Positions 41,540 to 51,060 of a DNA stretch of 64,000 nucleotides are shown one piece after another. The notes under the pieces are model-generated. The model saw only the letters and a list, made by a program, of their open reading frames with translations. It was not told the origin of the DNA and ran no database searches. Each line of letters begins with the position of its first letter. Positions within the stretch are counted from its first letter, which is position 1. A program made the translations under genes and the position numbers. Source of the DNA: Methanomassiliicoccus sp. (GTDB lineage: Archaea; Thermoplasmatota; Thermoplasmata; Methanomassiliicoccales; Methanomassiliicoccaceae); NCBI GenBank assembly GCA_018262895.1, contig JADFDJ010000002.1:1-64000 (forward strand). Reading direction: 5' to 3'.

Positions 41540-43867
41540 TCACCCCAGCGATCTCCATAGAGGTTCGGACCACGCCCTTCTCATGGCCTGGGTCTTCAGG
41601 TCCACGGCCGCGCCCTTGTCCCTGATGGTCATCCTGCTTCGGCCGACGCTGCCGATGCGGAACGCATGCTCCTTCGCGAGCGCCTCGAACTCTCCGGCCC
41701 TGGAGAGCTCCACCTCCACGACGAAGCGGGAGTTGGTCTCGGAGAACAGCTTCACCGCCGTGGGGAGGTCCCCCAGGGCGCCGAGGTCTCCCTCGAAACC
41801 CAGGTCCCCGCCCAAGCACATCTCCGCCAGCGTTATCGCCAGTCCGCCGTCGGAGCAGTCGTGGCAGCTGCGTATGAGGCCCTTGGACATGGCGCCTAGC
41901 AGGAGGTCCATCCTGGAGCGCAGCACCGATGTGTCCACCGCGGGCACGGAGCCCCCGCTGCCGCCGTAGCGGCGGTACAGCGCGGACGCGCCCATCTCCT
42001 CCCTGGTCTCACCTATCACATACACGGGGTTCCTCTCCACCTTGAAGTCGGTGGTGACGCACTTCCTGATGTCCTCGACGATGCCCACCCCCAGCACCGT
42101 GGGCGTGGGCAGCGCCGGGCCCTGGGCGGTCTCGTTGTAGAAGGATACGTTGCCGGACGGGACCGCCAGGTCCAGGTCCCTGGCCATCTCCCCGATGCCC
42201 CGCACCGCCTCCTTGAACTCGAACAGGCGCTCCGGTTTCTCCGGATTGCCGAAGTTGAGGCAGTCGGTGAGCGCGTGCGGTCGCCCGCCGACGGCGATGA
42301 TGTTGCGGCAGGCCTCGTCCACCGCGCTCCTCCCGCCGTTGTAGGGGTCCTGGGACGTGAACCAGGGGTTGACGCCGATGGCGATGGCCAGACCGCGGAA
42401 GGAGTCGGTCCGGGGCTTGAGGACCGTGGCGTCCGCGGGCCCGTGCAGACCGGGCTTGCCCTGGAGGGGCTTGATGACGGTCGACGCCCGCACCTCATGG
42501 TCGTACTGCATGATGGCCCAGTCCTTGCAGGCGATGTTGGGGTCCGCCAGCGTCGACAGTATGACCGAGTTCCAGCTCTCCGGGAGCTGCGGCTCCTTGA
42601 CCGGTAGAAGGGTGCTAACGTTGGAGGCCGCCGTCGGTCGGCAGTACTCCGGACCCTTGGTGAGGAAGTCCAGGTCGAGATCGAAGACCTCCTCCCCCTG
42701 GAAGATGAGACTCACCTTCTGCTCCTTCACCACCTCGCCGATGACCGTGGCCGGAACGTCCCACAGGTCAAAGACCTCCAGTATGCTCTCCACGTTCTCT
42801 TTGGGAGAGGCGAGCATCATCCTCTCCTGGGACTCGGACACCCAGATCTCCCACGGTGCCAGGCCCGCCTCCTTCAGCGGGACCTTGTCCAGCTGCACCA
42901 CGGCCCCGCACCCTCCGGCCAGGGCGATCTCGCCTACCACGCAGGACAGGCCGCCCCCGCCGAGGTCCTTGATGCCGCTGACCAGCCCCCTCTCGTTGAC
43001 CTCGAGGCAGGCATGGATCGTGGGCTCCTTGGTTATGGGGTCGCCCAGCTGCACCGCTCCCCGGGACTCGTCCTCGGAGCGTGAGCTCAGCTCCGCGGAT
43101 GCGAAGGTCACGCCGTGAATGCCGTCACGACCGGTCCGGCCGCCGACCAGGATCAGAACGTCACCGACGCCCCTCACGGCGTTGTTGAGCAACTTGTCCT
43201 TCCGCAGGAAGCCTATGCAGCCGACGTTCACCAGGCAGTTGCCGGTGTAGGACGGATCGAAGAACATGCCTCCTGCGACGGTGGGGATGCCGATGCGGTT
43301 CCCGTAGTCACGTATCCCCGCGACCACCCCCTGGGCGAGATACTTGGGCAGCTTTACTCCCTGGGGCACGCTCATGAGGTCCAGGGGGCCGAAGAACAGA
43401 GGGTCTACCAGGGCGATGGGCTGGGCGCCCATTGCCAGCACGTCTCTCACGATGCCGCCTATGCCCGTGGCCGCCCCACCGTACGGCTCGATGGCCGATG
43501 GATGGTTGTGGCTCTCGACTCTGAGCGCGTACGCGTGCTCGTCATCGAAGGCCATCACCCCTGCGTCCCCCTTGGCCAGGACGTCCGGGTGCTTGATGCC
43601 GAAGATGTGCTCGCGCAGGAAGCACTTCGAGGATTTGTAGCAGCAGTGTTCGCTCCACGCCTGGGCGATGGACTGGAGCTCGACGTCCGTGGGCAGCCGG
43701 CCCCGGGCCTTGAAGTACGCCTTCACCGTCTCCAGCTCCTCCAGGCTGAGGTTGAGCCCCATGGTCTTGGACATCTCCCGCAGCTCGTCAGGTGACGCCG
43801 AGAACAGGTCCACCTCGAATAGCGGGAAGGGCACGGCCCTTTTCCTGGTCAACTCCTTGCTGCCCAT
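41540..43867 (-). CDS. purL: phosphoribosylformylglycinamidine synthase, PurL subunit
   Basis: A 775-residue small-type PurL, the synthase subunit that uses PurQ-derived ammonia to convert FGAR to FGAM in purine synthesis. The two AIRS-like halves are visible: ESHNHPSAIEPYGGAATGIGGIVRD in the first and GGDLGFEGDLGALG and the following ATP-grasp-like tract in the second. It is the middle gene of the operon: PurS ends nine bases before, and PurQ begins four bases after. Confidence 0.97.
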   Translation of the reverse strand: MGSKELTRKRAVPFPLFEVDLFSASPDELREMSKTMGLNLSLEELETVKAYFKARGRLPTDVELQSIAQAWSEHCCYKSSKCFLREHIFGIKHPDVLAKGDAGVMAFDDEHAYALRVESHNHPSAIEPYGGAATGIGGIVRDVLAMGAQPIALVDPLFFGPLDLMSVPQGVKLPKYLAQGVVAGIRDYGNRIGIPTVAGGMFFDPSYTGNCLVNVGCIGFLRKDKLLNNAVRGVGDVLILVGGRTGRDGIHGVTFASAELSSRSEDESRGAVQLGDPITKEPTIHACLEVNERGLVSGIKDLGGGGLSCVVGEIALAGGCGAVVQLDKVPLKEAGLAPWEIWVSESQERMMLASPKENVESILEVFDLWDVPATVIGEVVKEQKVSLIFQGEEVFDLDLDFLTKGPEYCRPTAASNVSTLLPVKEPQLPESWNSVILSTLADPNIACKDWAIMQYDHEVRASTVIKPLQGKPGLHGPADATVLKPRTDSFRGLAIAIGVNPWFTSQDPYNGGRSAVDEACRNIIAVGGRPHALTDCLNFGNPEKPERLFEFKEAVRGIGEMARDLDLAVPSGNVSFYNETAQGPALPTPTVLGVGIVEDIRKCVTTDFKVERNPVYVIGETREEMGASALYRRYGGSGGSVPAVDTSVLRSRMDLLLGAMSKGLIRSCHDCSDGGLAITLAEMCLGGDLGFEGDLGALGDLPTAVKLFSETNSRFVVEVELSRAGEFEALAKEHAFRIGSVGRSRMTIRDKGAAVDLKTQAMRRAWSEPLWRSLG

Positions 43868-43876
43868 GCCAATCCC

Positions 43877-44116
43877 TCACTTCAGCTGGACCCTGAAGGT
43901 CTGGATCACTGGGTTGGCCAGGAGCTTGCGGGACATTTCTTCGCAGACCGACGCGGCCTCGGAGGCAGGGATGTCCAGGTCCATCTCGAAGACCTTGACC
44001 GTCTTGACGCTCCTGATGCCCTTAAAGCCAAGCAGCTCCAAGGCCTTCTTGGTGTTCTCGCCCTCAGGGTCCGCGACCCCATGCTTGAGCTCTATCCTGA
44101 TCTCGGCCGTCACCAT
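43877..44116 (-). CDS. purS: phosphoribosylformylglycinamidine synthase subunit PurS
   Basis: A 79-residue PurS, a small bridging protein of the FGAM synthase complex: AEIRIELKHGVADPEGENTKKALELLGF and the VKVFEMDLDI strand are characteristic. The frame opens at 44146, but the ATG at 44116 begins the first strand and fits the family length. It is the first gene of the purSLQ operon. Confidence 0.95.
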   Translation of the reverse strand: MVTAEIRIELKHGVADPEGENTKKALELLGFKGIRSVKTVKVFEMDLDIPASEAASVCEEMSRKLLANPVIQTFRVQLK

Positions 44117-44217
44117 GGTCAGCACCGAATCCGAATTGAGGTCCAATACTTAACTATATGCGGGATGAGGGAAGAAAAAGGGGGACGGAGGCTGCGGTCC
44201 AGCGCCCTCCGCGCCGC

Positions 44218-45744
44218 CTATGGCAAGGCGGTTATGATGAGGCTCCAGTTCATCATCGCCATGAGCGGAAGGTCCTGGTCCGATGACGCGCATGAGGCGA
44301 TCGCGTTCTGGAACACAATTCTCATGGGGTTCAGCTGCTGGGGCTGAGGCTCCAGGGCGATATCCGGGTCGTTCTGGATCACCAGGCGCATGCGGTCGAG
44401 GCTCCCGAAGAAGTACTCCTTGTATGCCGCCCGCTCCCCGTCGGTAGCCTGGTCTGTGGGAATCCAGTCCACGGTGTCGGCGGCGGTGACGTCGACCGGC
44501 ACCCAGCCGTACTCAGGCAGGTTGAACTCGGCCCAGAAGTGGGTGCCGGTCCCTCCACCGAAGGACTGGTAGCCTCCGCAGGAGCGTGCCGGTATCCCCA
44601 GGGAGCGGAGCAGGGCGCAGTAGTACTGCGACTGGGCCCCGCAGTCCCCGTAGCGGTGGGTGCGGACGTACTCCGACTCGCCGATGTTCAGCGCGTCAAT
44701 CGTGAGGTGCGGCGTGTAGCTGTAGGTGATGTTGCCGATGACGTAGTCGTACAGGAGCTTGGCCTGCAGGTAGGGATTGGTCTCGTTGCCCACGACCTGC
44801 TGGGCCTCGGCGGTTATCTCCGGAGTGATCCTGATGCTCTCCTGGGAGGTCGTGTACCTGATGTAGTCCTCCGAGGTCCTGTTGTAATCGCCCAGGGATG
44901 AGGGGTCGATATCGAAGTGCTTCTGGTATACAGCGTAGGAGTAGGTCACATCGATGGCAAGGTCCTCAGTAAGGTTCTCCAGCGGGACCTCCATGTAGAT
45001 CTGCCCCAGGTCGCCGTCCGTGGATATGGTCCTGACCCATTCCTCCGGTTCCGCGGAGACCACCGTTACATTGACCTGGCTGGCCGTCCCGATGGGGGCC
45101 GGGAGCCACACTGAGAGGGTGCCGGTGGAGGGCAGTTCGGAGCGGGGGATGGTCAACGTGCCGTCCGCAATGTAGCTCCTGGGGCTGAAGAAGGTCCCGG
45201 AACGATTGGCATCAAGTTCGAGGACCTCGTCCATCATGGCCTTGAACATGTCCGGTTCATCCTTGTCCAGCCACTGATGGAGCAGTGTGAGGTTGCGGAA
45301 GGCGATGTTCTCGGCGATGCCGCCGTAGTAAAGCTCCTCACCGTCAGATACGATCTTCTCGATGCTGGAGCTGTTGAGCCATGAGCTGCGCTCGCTCTCC
45401 GGGACCCAGGTGAAGGTATCGGCAAGGAGCTCCTCCGCCTGCTCCCTGGTCAGACTGTACTCGAACAGCACCCGGTCGCATCGGAACTTCATATTTTGCG
45501 CCTCTGAGGCCGCATCTGCGTTCCCGGACCTCAAGAAGTCCTGGTACGAGCGTTCGAACAGGTCCGAGGCCGCGCCGTAGTTGGAGGCCTGGAACTCGAC
45601 CATCCCGTTATCGAATAGCTGCCTGGCCGTGAGATCAGGCCTTTCGGTGCTGATGGCCAGCACTGCGCCCATGCCGGATATGAGGACCGCGGCGGCGATG
45701 ACCATGGAAACTGTGCGGGAAGTATCGGTAGAGCCCATGGTCAT
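44218..45744 (-). CDS. anchored surface protein with transglutaminase-like domain
   Basis: 508 residues. A hydrophobic N-terminal helix (about 11-31) for export or anchoring, followed by an extracellular part with a helical TPR-like region (about 40-150) and a beta-rich middle. A transglutaminase-like core follows with catalytic triad C368 (GDCGAQ), H402 (THFWAEF) and D418 (PVDVTAAD). A hydrophobic patch near the C-terminus (LMAMMNWSLIITALP) may be a second anchor. Such archaeal proteins act as cysteine proteases or peptidoglycan/pseudomurein-unrelated amidases on the surface. No partner is evident; monocistronic, TAG stop. Confidence 0.85.
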   Translation of the reverse strand: MTMGSTDTSRTVSMVIAAAVLISGMGAVLAISTERPDLTARQLFDNGMVEFQASNYGAASDLFERSYQDFLRSGNADAASEAQNMKFRCDRVLFEYSLTREQAEELLADTFTWVPESERSSWLNSSSIEKIVSDGEELYYGGIAENIAFRNLTLLHQWLDKDEPDMFKAMMDEVLELDANRSGTFFSPRSYIADGTLTIPRSELPSTGTLSVWLPAPIGTASQVNVTVVSAEPEEWVRTISTDGDLGQIYMEVPLENLTEDLAIDVTYSYAVYQKHFDIDPSSLGDYNRTSEDYIRYTTSQESIRITPEITAEAQQVVGNETNPYLQAKLLYDYVIGNITYSYTPHLTIDALNIGESEYVRTHRYGDCGAQSQYYCALLRSLGIPARSCGGYQSFGGGTGTHFWAEFNLPEYGWVPVDVTAADTVDWIPTDQATDGERAAYKEYFFGSLDRMRLVIQNDPDIALEPQPQQLNPMRIVFQNAIASCASSDQDLPLMAMMNWSLIITALP

Positions 45745-45794
45745 GGGACCAAGGTCATTTTATTTCCAGGTTTGTGCCTGAATATCCTTTCCGA

Positions 45795-46445
45795 TCATGG
45801 CGCCAGTCCGTATATGGGTATGGCCTGGGCGATGCCGGAAAGGATGAAGTTCACTGCCACTGCCGCCAGTAGCAGGCCCATTATGCGGGAGAAGGCCATG
45901 GCGCCGGACTTCCCCATGAGGTTGTAGATGAAGCCCGACTCCTTCAGGACAACGTAGGAGATGGCTACCGTCAGGATTATGGCCAGGCCGATGGCTAGGA
46001 GGTAGAGGTAGGAGTCCGGGTAGGTCGAGGAGTCGGAGACCAGGATCATAACGGTGGTGATGGCGCCGGGGCCGGCGAACATCGGTATGCCCAGGGGAAC
46101 GATGCCCACGGACTCCTGTTGCAGCGCCTCGTCATGTTCCTCCTGCGTTATCTTGATCTTGGACTTCTGACCCTGAAGCATGGAGAAGGCGATGGAGAAA
46201 AGCAGCACGCCCCCGGCGATCTTGAACGATGGGATGGTGATACCGTACAGGGAGAATATCCACTGGCCGAACACCGCGAACGTGAACAGCACTACCAGGA
46301 CGACGATACAGGTCTTGGCGGCCACGCGCTGCTTCTGCGCGGGCGTGAACCCTTCGGTGATGGCGAAGAAGAAGGGGATGTTACCCAGGGGGTTGACGAT
46401 GGCGAACACCGTGGCGAACGCCGAGATCGCGAACTCCGGTTGCAT
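45795..46445 (-). CDS. MarC family integral membrane protein
   Basis: 216 residues with six hydrophobic helices. ATVFAIVNPLGNIPFFFAITEG and GPGAITTVMILVSD are the family's repeated N-P-x-G tracts. MarC/UPF0056 proteins were once thought to give multidrug resistance; their true role is unknown. The gene is followed downstream by the transglutaminase-like protein and preceded by trmI on the same strand (24 bases apart). Confidence 0.92.
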   Translation of the reverse strand: MQPEFAISAFATVFAIVNPLGNIPFFFAITEGFTPAQKQRVAAKTCIVVLVVLFTFAVFGQWIFSLYGITIPSFKIAGGVLLFSIAFSMLQGQKSKIKITQEEHDEALQQESVGIVPLGIPMFAGPGAITTVMILVSDSSTYPDSYLYLLAIGLAIILTVAISYVVLKESGFIYNLMGKSGAMAFSRIMGLLLAAVAVNFILSGIAQAIPIYGLAP

Positions 46446-46469
46446 GTCTGCTAATCACCGTGCCCATGA

Positions 46470-47243
46470 TTATAGCTGATGGTCCCGGGCGGCCTTCCGG
46501 GCGAAGACCAGGTATCCGGTGTGGCCGAGGTTCTCGTACGCGGGGCGCACCCCTCCGGGATGGACCTCGATGCGCCGCTGGATGTTCTCCACCGCGTCCA
46601 CCTCCAGGTACCCGTGCTCCCTGAGCCCCGTAACCACACCCTCCACCTGGTTGGTGTTGGGGACGAAGGCGGAGAAGCACCCTCCGGGACGGAGGATGCG
46701 GTCTATGTTGTCGAGCGCCTGCCACGGGTCCGGCATGTCCAGCGCCACCGCGTCCACCATAGTACCAAGGTCCAGGCTCTTCACATCCCCTATGCGCAGG
46801 TCCCAGTAGGGGGCCAGCCCCGCCCGTTCGATGTTCCTCCTGGCGCGGTGAGCGAACTCATCCCTGACCTCGACGGAGATCACCTTGCCCGTCGGCATGA
46901 CCGAGCTCAGCAAGGCCATCGTCAGCGCTCCCGAGCCCACACCTGCCTCCAGCACCACGTCTCCCGCCTTAAGTCCCAAGCGGAACACCACCGTGGCCGC
47001 GTCCTTGGGGGTGATGATCTGCGGGCCCCTCTCCAACGATTCCATGAGCTGTACCACGGTGGCCTTGAAGGCGTGGAAGTCCTTTCCCGCGAGCCTTACC
47101 AGAGAACCGTCGCTCCTTCCGACGATCTTGCTGCCGTCGACGACCCCCAGGCCCTGCACCTTCATCATGTCATTATGGAGCTGAAGCCAGAAACGCCGGT
47201 CCCTGTCGTCCAGGAGATATATAAGATCGCCTTCGGAGAGCAT
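46470..47243 (-). CDS. trmI: tRNA (adenine-N1) methyltransferase TrmI
   Basis: 257 residues of the TrmI fold. An N-terminal beta domain precedes the Rossmann SAM-binding core (GDVVLEAGVGSGALTMALLS) and the family's DAVALDMPDPWQALDNIDRILRPGGCF catalytic tract. It methylates A57/A58 in the T-loop of tRNA for stability. The start ATG leads MLSEGDLIYLLDD, typical of archaeal TrmI. It may be co-transcribed with marC. Confidence 0.95.
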   Translation of the reverse strand: MLSEGDLIYLLDDRDRRFWLQLHNDMMKVQGLGVVDGSKIVGRSDGSLVRLAGKDFHAFKATVVQLMESLERGPQIITPKDAATVVFRLGLKAGDVVLEAGVGSGALTMALLSSVMPTGKVISVEVRDEFAHRARRNIERAGLAPYWDLRIGDVKSLDLGTMVDAVALDMPDPWQALDNIDRILRPGGCFSAFVPNTNQVEGVVTGLREHGYLEVDAVENIQRRIEVHPGGVRPAYENLGHTGYLVFARKAARDHQL

Positions 47244-47387
47244 GATGCAACAGCATGGGGGACGGACAAAAATACTTTCCCTCCCTACCTTGCAGGCCGG
47301 TCATCAGAATATGTGGGAATCATCGGGCATCAGTTCCTCGCATCACCATCGCCTTCATATGGGTACGCTGCCTAGGATAGCCGACCT

Positions 47388-47987
47388 ATGGTCTCACTCC
47401 TGTCCCTTAGCTCATCGCCTCTCGTCTGGGCCTACCTTGCGCTGATGGTCCTCTTCTTCTTCATCAGCATAGTCTATCGCGGGGTGAGGAGGGACCACAG
47501 CGTCGTGAGGGGCACGAGGACAGAGTATCTCCTGTTCCTCATCGTCAATCTCGCGTTCATTCTCCTTCCCTTCACGTACGCAGTGAGCAGGGTGTACGAT
47601 GGTCTGAACTATCATGTGCCGCCCTTCTTCAGCATATTAGGTCTAGCCGGCCTCGTCGCCGCATTCCTCATCAGGGCAAAGGCCCACCTGGACCTGGGTG
47701 AGAGCTTTACCATATCCCCGGGGACAAAGAGGAGGAGGCCGCTTGTCACCACTGGCATCTATTCCCGCATCAGGCATCCCATGTACCTGGCGATGATGGT
47801 GTGGGCCATCTCCTCCCCGTTGGTCCTTCATAACTACCTTATCGGGCTGTTCCCCCTGGCCGCCATAGCTACCTTCCTTCTCGTTCGTGTGCCCCTCGAG
47901 GAGAAGATACTCATGGAAGAGTTCGGAGAGGAGTACGAAGCGTACGTGGACCGTACAGGCGCCCTGCTGCCCCGCATCATCGGGTGA
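47388..47987 (+). CDS. ICMT/PEMT-type membrane methyltransferase
   Basis: 199 residues with four or five helices. The C-terminal half has the diagnostic GIYSRIRHPMYLAMM and RVPLEEKILMEEFGEEYEAYVDRT of isoprenylcysteine carboxyl methyltransferase and phospholipid methyltransferase relatives, which use SAM at the membrane. The substrate is unknown in archaea; a lipid head group or prenylated molecule is possible. Divergent from trmI. Confidence 0.88.
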   Translation: MVSLLSLSSSPLVWAYLALMVLFFFISIVYRGVRRDHSVVRGTRTEYLLFLIVNLAFILLPFTYAVSRVYDGLNYHVPPFFSILGLAGLVAAFLIRAKAHLDLGESFTISPGTKRRRPLVTTGIYSRIRHPMYLAMMVWAISSPLVLHNYLIGLFPLAAIATFLLVRVPLEEKILMEEFGEEYEAYVDRTGALLPRIIG

Positions 47988-48099
47988 GATGGGCAGTACT
48001 CATAGCGGAGATGTTAAGGAACAGCTTCTTGCCCCCAATCCTTATCCGCATCAACTGTCTGGAAAACCATTTTATACAGTTATGGCGTTGGCCGGACTC

Positions 48100-48306
48100 A
48101 TGGCAGAGGCCGATCTACCTAGCAAGGCCATTAGGTTTCTATCCATTCTTCTGATAATCGGCGGAGTGGCTTTCTACTTAGTGTGGGGGATCGCCTTCGG
48201 CAGCTGGAACTTCTTCGAGTCCCGCTTCGTTCCCGTGTACGCCATCTTTATAGTCATGGTGGCGTTCGGCGGTCTTGGTCTTTTATTGTTAAAGAACAAG
48301 GACTAA
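48100..48306 (+). CDS. 68-residue two-helix membrane protein
   Basis: Sequence MAEADLPSKAIRFLSILL leads into two hydrophobic helices (about 11-33 and 43-63) joined by a short aromatic loop (GSWNFFESR). The tail is LLKNKD. The longer open frame starts inside the ICMT-type gene. The ATG at 48100 lies 24 bases after TTTATA (48071-48076), so the transcript is nearly leaderless. No family recognised. Confidence 0.65.
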   Translation: MAEADLPSKAIRFLSILLIIGGVAFYLVWGIAFGSWNFFESRFVPVYAIFIVMVAFGGLGLLLLKNKD

Positions 48307-48419
48307 GCAAATCTCTTCTCTATTTCTGGACAAACCTCATCTGAATTATGATTTCGTTCACTAATTACATTTCGCTGATCCAGATCGGTAAATAGAAAAA
48401 TAGTGGAGGAGGAAGGTGT

Positions 48420-49823
48420 TTACATCGCGCGGGCAGCGTAGACCACAGTATCGGTCTCCTTGCCGCAGCACAGGCACTTGCCGTGGAAATCCTCTTTGAC
48501 GTATGGGCTCCCCAGGATCTTCAGCTCGGTCCGCTCCTCGATCTTGCGGCCGCACTCCTGCTCCCCGCACCATCCGAAACGCAGCCACTTCTCCGGCACC
48601 TCCTTGAAGTCCATGTTGTCGACGTCCATGATGGAGTCGTCCAGGAACTTCTGGGCCTTGGCGCGCATGTCCTTGGCGATTACCTCAAGCATGGACCGTA
48701 CCTCGTCCACGACCTTGCTCCGGTCGAAGCTGCCCTTCTTCCCGTCGTCACGGCGAGCGTACGCCACCATGCTCTTCTCGATGTCCCTGGCACCAAGCTC
48801 CAGGCGAAGGGGCACGCCCTTCAGCTCCCACTTGAAGAACTTGGCGCCGGGGCGCTCATCGCTCTCGTCGAGAGTTACCCGGACCCCTGCGGCCTTGAGC
48901 TCGTCGCGCAGCGCCCGTGCCTGCGCCGTGACCGCCTCCACGTTCCCCTTTGCCAGTATAGGTACGATGACCACCTGGAAGGGCGCGAGGGCAGGCGGCA
49001 GGACCAGTCCCTTGTCGTCACCGTGCACCCCGACCACGGACCCGAGGAGCCTCTCCGACATTCCGTAGGTGGTCTGGTGCACGTACTTGGTGCTCCCGTC
49101 GACGTCCTCGTACTTAATGTCGAACGGGCGGGAGAAGTTCTCCCTGTAGTGATGTATTGAGCCCAGCTGCAGGCTGCGGCCCCGCATCATGGCGGTGTCG
49201 ATGCCCACCGTGTAATAGGCGCCGGGGAACTTGTCCCACTCGGTGCGCTTCAGCAGCTTGTACGGCAGGCACAGCTTCTGCATGAGCTTCTCCAGGATCT
49301 CAAAGTCCTCCTCCACCTGGCGCTGGGCATCGGCCTCGTCCACGTGGCAGGTGTGGGACTCGAAGAAGTGGATCTCCCGTACGCGGATGAAGGCGCGGGT
49401 CTGCTTGGTCTCGTACCGGAAGGTGTTGACAAGCTGGTAGATCTTGAGGGGCAAGTCCCCGTGGGAGCGCACCCAGATGGAGAACATTGGGTACATGGCG
49501 GTCTCCGACGTTGGCCGCAGGAGCAGGGGGATGTCCAGCTCGTTGAGGCCGGCATGCGTCACCCAGTACACCTCGGCGTCGAAGCCCTTGATGTGGTCCT
49601 TCTCCTTCTGGAACTCGGTCTTGGGGATCAGGAGAGGGAAGCAGACCTCGTCATGGTTGGTGGCGTCCAGCTCCTGGCGGATGAAGGAATCGATGTACTG
49701 CATGATCTTCCACCCGTAGGCAGGCCAGACGTTCATTCCCTTGATAGGGTAGCGCTTGTCGGTAAGGCCAGCGGTCTCGACCAGCTCGTTGTACCACTCG
49801 CTGAAGTTCTCTTCCTTCTTCAT
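48420..49823 (-). CDS. proS: prolyl-tRNA synthetase (archaeal type)
   Basis: A 467-residue class II synthetase that charges tRNA-Pro. Motif 2 and the active site are around LLRPTSETAMYPMFSIWVRSHGDLPL and TRAFIRVREIHFFESHTCH, with motif 3 in the anticodon-joining region. The archaeal/eukaryotic-type C-terminal zinc domain has WCGEQECGRKI and CLCCGKETDTVVYAARAM. No editing domain is inserted, as expected of this type. Single gene. Confidence 0.96.
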   Translation of the reverse strand: MKKEENFSEWYNELVETAGLTDKRYPIKGMNVWPAYGWKIMQYIDSFIRQELDATNHDEVCFPLLIPKTEFQKEKDHIKGFDAEVYWVTHAGLNELDIPLLLRPTSETAMYPMFSIWVRSHGDLPLKIYQLVNTFRYETKQTRAFIRVREIHFFESHTCHVDEADAQRQVEEDFEILEKLMQKLCLPYKLLKRTEWDKFPGAYYTVGIDTAMMRGRSLQLGSIHHYRENFSRPFDIKYEDVDGSTKYVHQTTYGMSERLLGSVVGVHGDDKGLVLPPALAPFQVVIVPILAKGNVEAVTAQARALRDELKAAGVRVTLDESDERPGAKFFKWELKGVPLRLELGARDIEKSMVAYARRDDGKKGSFDRSKVVDEVRSMLEVIAKDMRAKAQKFLDDSIMDVDNMDFKEVPEKWLRFGWCGEQECGRKIEERTELKILGSPYVKEDFHGKCLCCGKETDTVVYAARAM

Positions 49824-49946
49824 CCGTCACACCCTTGATAGCTCCACCGAATAAGGTTCCGGACTTAAATGTTTCAAGGCCGGCCGCCGTCCACGAGCAT
49901 CAACGGCGGGGGGGAAGCATTACAAAGAACGGTAATATGGTGCCGC

Positions 49947-50795
49947 TCAGCGCAGGGCCTTGGCTATCTGGGGCGCGACGGAGATGACCGACACCTCGCC
50001 CTCGATGGTGTTGGTGGAGTACACCGCGTTGCAGCACTTCCGCAGCCGGTCCAGCGCTCCCTTGGCGAACAGGCCGTGGGTGCACACCGCGGTGACGCTC
50101 TTCGCGCCCATTATCTTCAGCTGGTTGGCGGCGGCCTCGATGGTCCCGCCGGTGGAGATTATATCGTCGACGATGAGGGCGTTCTTGTCCTTGGCGTCCA
50201 GGGTCTTGGGGGCCATCCTCACTACCTCCCCCGAGAGCCTGGTCTTCTCCAGGTAGTCCCAATCCGTGCCGATGACGGTGGCGACCTCGCGGGCACGCTG
50301 TAGCGCCCCCTCGTCCGGTGCCAGGACCATGTCGATCTCCGATCCCTTGAAGAAATCGCCTATGCAAGGGGCCGCATGGACATCGTAGGCATCCCCGCGG
50401 AACCAGTCCAGAACGATGGGCTTGTGGATGTCGACGGTGATGAACCTCCTGGAGTTCATCTCCACCACCTTGACCATGACCTTGGCGCTCAGCGCCTCTC
50501 CTCTCTTGAACCGCTCGTCCTGCCGGGCATAACCGAAGTACGGCACCACCGTGCTGACCTTCTTCGCCCCCAGGCCCAAGGCCGCGTCCTGAAGGAGAAG
50601 GAGCTCGACCAGGTTGTGGTCGGGGTGGGTGCTCTGAACGATGATGACGTCATCATCGATCCGCTCCTCCTCGATCCGGACATAGCATTCCCCGTCCGGG
50701 AAGCGGGTGGTGTGGGCTTGCAGGTACTTGCACTCCAGCTCCTTCGCCAGGTCCTGGGCAAGCATCTTCGAGGAAGAACCGCCGACTACAATCAT
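49947..50795 (-). CDS. prs: ribose-phosphate pyrophosphokinase
   Basis: A 282-residue PRPP synthase supplying purine, pyrimidine and histidine synthesis. The PRPP-binding loop is in VDDIISTGGTIEAAANQLK; the flexible loop and the N-terminal VVGGSSSKMLAQDLAKELEC and the VVPYFGYARQDERFKRGEALSAK tracts are characteristic. The length is typical of short archaeal class I-like enzymes. It stands alone, divergent from the HerA-type gene with a 265-base gap. Confidence 0.96.
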   Translation of the reverse strand: MIVVGGSSSKMLAQDLAKELECKYLQAHTTRFPDGECYVRIEEERIDDDVIIVQSTHPDHNLVELLLLQDAALGLGAKKVSTVVPYFGYARQDERFKRGEALSAKVMVKVVEMNSRRFITVDIHKPIVLDWFRGDAYDVHAAPCIGDFFKGSEIDMVLAPDEGALQRAREVATVIGTDWDYLEKTRLSGEVVRMAPKTLDAKDKNALIVDDIISTGGTIEAAANQLKIMGAKSVTAVCTHGLFAKGALDRLRKCCNAVYSTNTIEGEVSVISVAPQIAKALR

Positions 50796-51060
50796 GCGGA
50801 GGGCATTGGCGTTTTCGCTTTAAATCCTACGCCGTCCATCCTTCCATTATCCTGCATATATGGCTGCCTGCTGCGAACCGATAGAGGTATGTGAACGGGC
50901 AGCAACGCCTATCGCTCGACATCGGCCGTGTCGATGCCTTGAAAAAGCCCTCTTCGGAACGCGGACCATTTATACGTCTGGCCTCTTCCGCCGCTCTCAG
51001 CACCAGGTATCGTAATCATGTAACAATTTATTTAACGAGAGCATCCAATGCCTTTCCGGG